Below, piece after piece: positions 62,310 to 64,000 of a stretch of DNA of 64,000 nt. Position 1 is the stretch's first letter. Every line of letters starts with the position of its first letter. The notes under the pieces are model-generated. The model searched no databases. It saw nothing but the letters and a program-made list of their open reading frames with translations, and was not told where the DNA came from. The DNA comes from Monocercomonoides exilis (taxonomy: Eukaryota > Preaxostyla > Oxymonadida > Polymastigidae): positions 56,001 through 120,000 of the forward strand of contig LSRY02000036.1 in NCBI GenBank assembly GCA_001643675.2. Direction: 5' to 3'. The position numbers and the translations under genes were made by a program.

Positions 62310-64000
62310 GTATACGTTCATGTAACTCCAAACCAGCTGCCTTTTCCATTTCCTCTTGAACTTTCAAATTTTTCTCTTTCCTTGACATAGGAAATATTTG
62401 TTTAGACATATATATTGAAAGCAATTTTGATTGGAAAAAAAGCTGAGAAAAATGCATCATTCGCAAAGATCAACAAGATTCTGTTCATTTTTTTCCACTT
62501 TTTTCTTTTTTTTTCTTCGTTCATTTTTTTTTTCTTTCATCCAATAAAGTGTTTTCAAAGCCATCAATCCATGTTCCTCTTTGCACTTCAAAATACCAAA
62601 TTCTCTTCAACAAACAAAAATTATCTCTCGTTAATATTTTATTTTCTTTATTCTTGATGTCAATATTGGAGAACAGTTCTGTTGTGAGTTCATTATTTAA
62701 TTCTTCTCATCCATCTCTTTCATCAGTGCATTCATCGCTTTTCTTTTTTGTCTCTGTTTTTATTCTGCTCAACATTCTTTATCAGATAACAATCCTTTTA
62801 AATAATATAAAGATAAATATTCAATCACGTAGAATGCAAATTCATCATTATCTTCAAACCACTTCATTTCTCAATGGTGAAACTTGCTAAATAGCAAAAT
62901 GAATACTGTTGAAAAAAAAAATAATACCATTAAAAATCTTTAATGTTGTTTTTGATTTTCCCAGAACAGCAAACATCAACAAAAATCAAATAGCTTGCAT
63001 AGTTAAGATATAGTCAATTTTTACACCGTTCTTCTTTCTTTAGTATTATGAACTATTCATTCAAAAGAAATAATCGTTTATATATTCATTTTTTGTTATA
63101 ATGGATTTCTTGATCAAAAGCAATTTTTCAAAAAAAAAAAAAAATAGAAAAAAATTTTTTATTGTTGCATATTGATTATTATTCCACATTATTGAAGTGC
63201 TTTTGATGAAAATTAACAAATATATATATTCATTATAATAATAATAATAATAATAATAATTTATTTATTTTTTTATTTATTTATTTATTTATTTTTTTTT
63301 TTTTATTTAATTTTATTTTTTTAGTGACCGACAAATGATTATATAACTTGTCATGTCACAGAGGTTAAATTTGTGTTCAATGGTTGGAAAAAAATCTTAA
63401 ATAGAATAACGCATTATAACAAAAAGCATTTCACATTCGAAGATCTCGAATATTTTCTTTTTAACAATTTTAAATACATTTATCTATTAATTACAAACAA
63501 ATTTGTGAAACAAATAACTTTATAATTATTAACATCCAGAAAAAAGTTATAATTTCAAAAATAATCACCAAAATTGTGTATTTCGATGAAACAAGAAAAT
63601 AAAACACAAGCAACTTTGCTAAAAGAATAAAACAAATAACCACATTTTTATTATTTTTTGATTGTGTTGATAGTTGAAAGATTATTTTTTTATTGTTGAA
63701 GATAATTTCCGTGAACCTTTTCATAAATAGCAATTATCCGTAAAGCCAATAATTGAGATGAATTCAAAATTAAAAAAATAATTGGATGATGTCTTCACAT
63801 TTCAGCGTTTTGTGCAACATTATTTCTTATTCATATTCTCAAACCAAAATTTTCAAAAGAAACAAACAAATGTCCGTGATAGAAATTTTATTTCAAAACT
63901 TTTTTCTGAGTGTTAATTCTTCAAAGGTTTTCTTTTCTTTTTTTTCTTTTTTTTTTCTTTCTTTCTTTTTTTTTTTGGTATGATGTTTTTCATTCAAACG
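62310..64000. other. AT-rich, no confident gene
   Basis: Hydrophobic open frames at 62415-62890 (for example HSSLFFFVSVFILLNILYQI) lack family resemblance. 63230-63320 is an ATA then TTTA microsatellite. No other feature was seen. Confidence 0.4.
63236..63318. repeat. (ATA)n and (TTTA)n microsatellite
   Basis: About eight ATA units followed by TTTA/T-rich units. Confidence 0.85.

Noticed and set aside
1-64000. Non-standard code with TAA/TAG read as Gln (as in the oxymonad Streblomastix)
   Set aside because: Several frames continue through TAA or TAG, but only in mobile elements and relics, which also hold in-frame TGA. The HD-hydrolase gene ends in TAA exactly at the family C-terminus, followed by further TAA codons, and paralog 2 ends in TAA at the expected length.

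Overview
Organism. This is AT-rich eukaryotic protist DNA. Coding exons have higher GC, introns are short (about 40-80 bp typical) and run GT...AG with T-rich 3' ends, and proteins carry long Ser, Lys/Glu and Gly tracts encoded by microsatellites. Two paralogous genes (24627-25966 minus, 47206-48531 plus) and a beta-helix surface-protein family match, from memory of published predicted proteins, lineage-specific families of the oxymonad flagellate Monocercomonoides. I could not run a search, so the genus is an inference. The standard genetic code is supported by TAA stops exactly at family C-termini (HD hydrolase, 42246-42248). Layout. 1-1000 is a nonsense-riddled coding relic. 1361-3561 is a foldback element with 466-bp arms and a TA duplication. 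4148-5210 (minus) is a 5'-truncated sugar nucleotidyltransferase. 6134-10324 is a mobile-element gene cluster: a spliced N-terminal transposase-type ORF, a ubiquitin-specific protease (USP) ORF and a DDE transposase ORF, all on the plus strand. 12903-17975 is a multi-exon FAM227 (FWWh-domain) gene. 18704-20729 (minus) is a six-exon CDT1-like replication-licensing gene. 22.5-24 kb is Ser/Glu microsatellite-coded debris. 24.6-26.0 kb is the first oxymonad-family paralog. 26.9-29.9 kb holds two relics of the beta-helix surface family. 30987-33080 encodes a protein of 22 near-identical 30-residue repeats. 33917-34363 is a TMEM170-like membrane protein. 35478-36427 is an unusual element whose inverted repeats are themselves tandem repeats. 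36472-42156 (minus) is a 1.9-thousand-residue long-form tRNase Z, and 42246-43187 (minus) is a YedJ-like HD phosphohydrolase. 43.9-45.1 kb is a pseudogene of the paralog family and 47.2-48.5 kb is its second intact member. 48751-49755 is a MITE. 50359-53402 (minus) is a secreted/anchored beta-helix surface protein. 54.2-56.7 kb is transposase debris. 58670-58960 is a 291-bp TCTTCC array. 60302-62309 is a pogo/CENP-B-like transposon with its terminal repeats. Interplay. Housekeeping genes (tRNA 3' processing, replication licensing, membrane and flagella-type proteins) are interspersed with at least five mobile elements. The terminal repeats of the pogo-like element (60302-62309) and the MITE (48751-49755) share a two-site architecture, which suggests a transposase and a non-autonomous relative. 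The most unusual system is the USP-bearing transposon at 6.1-10.3 kb.
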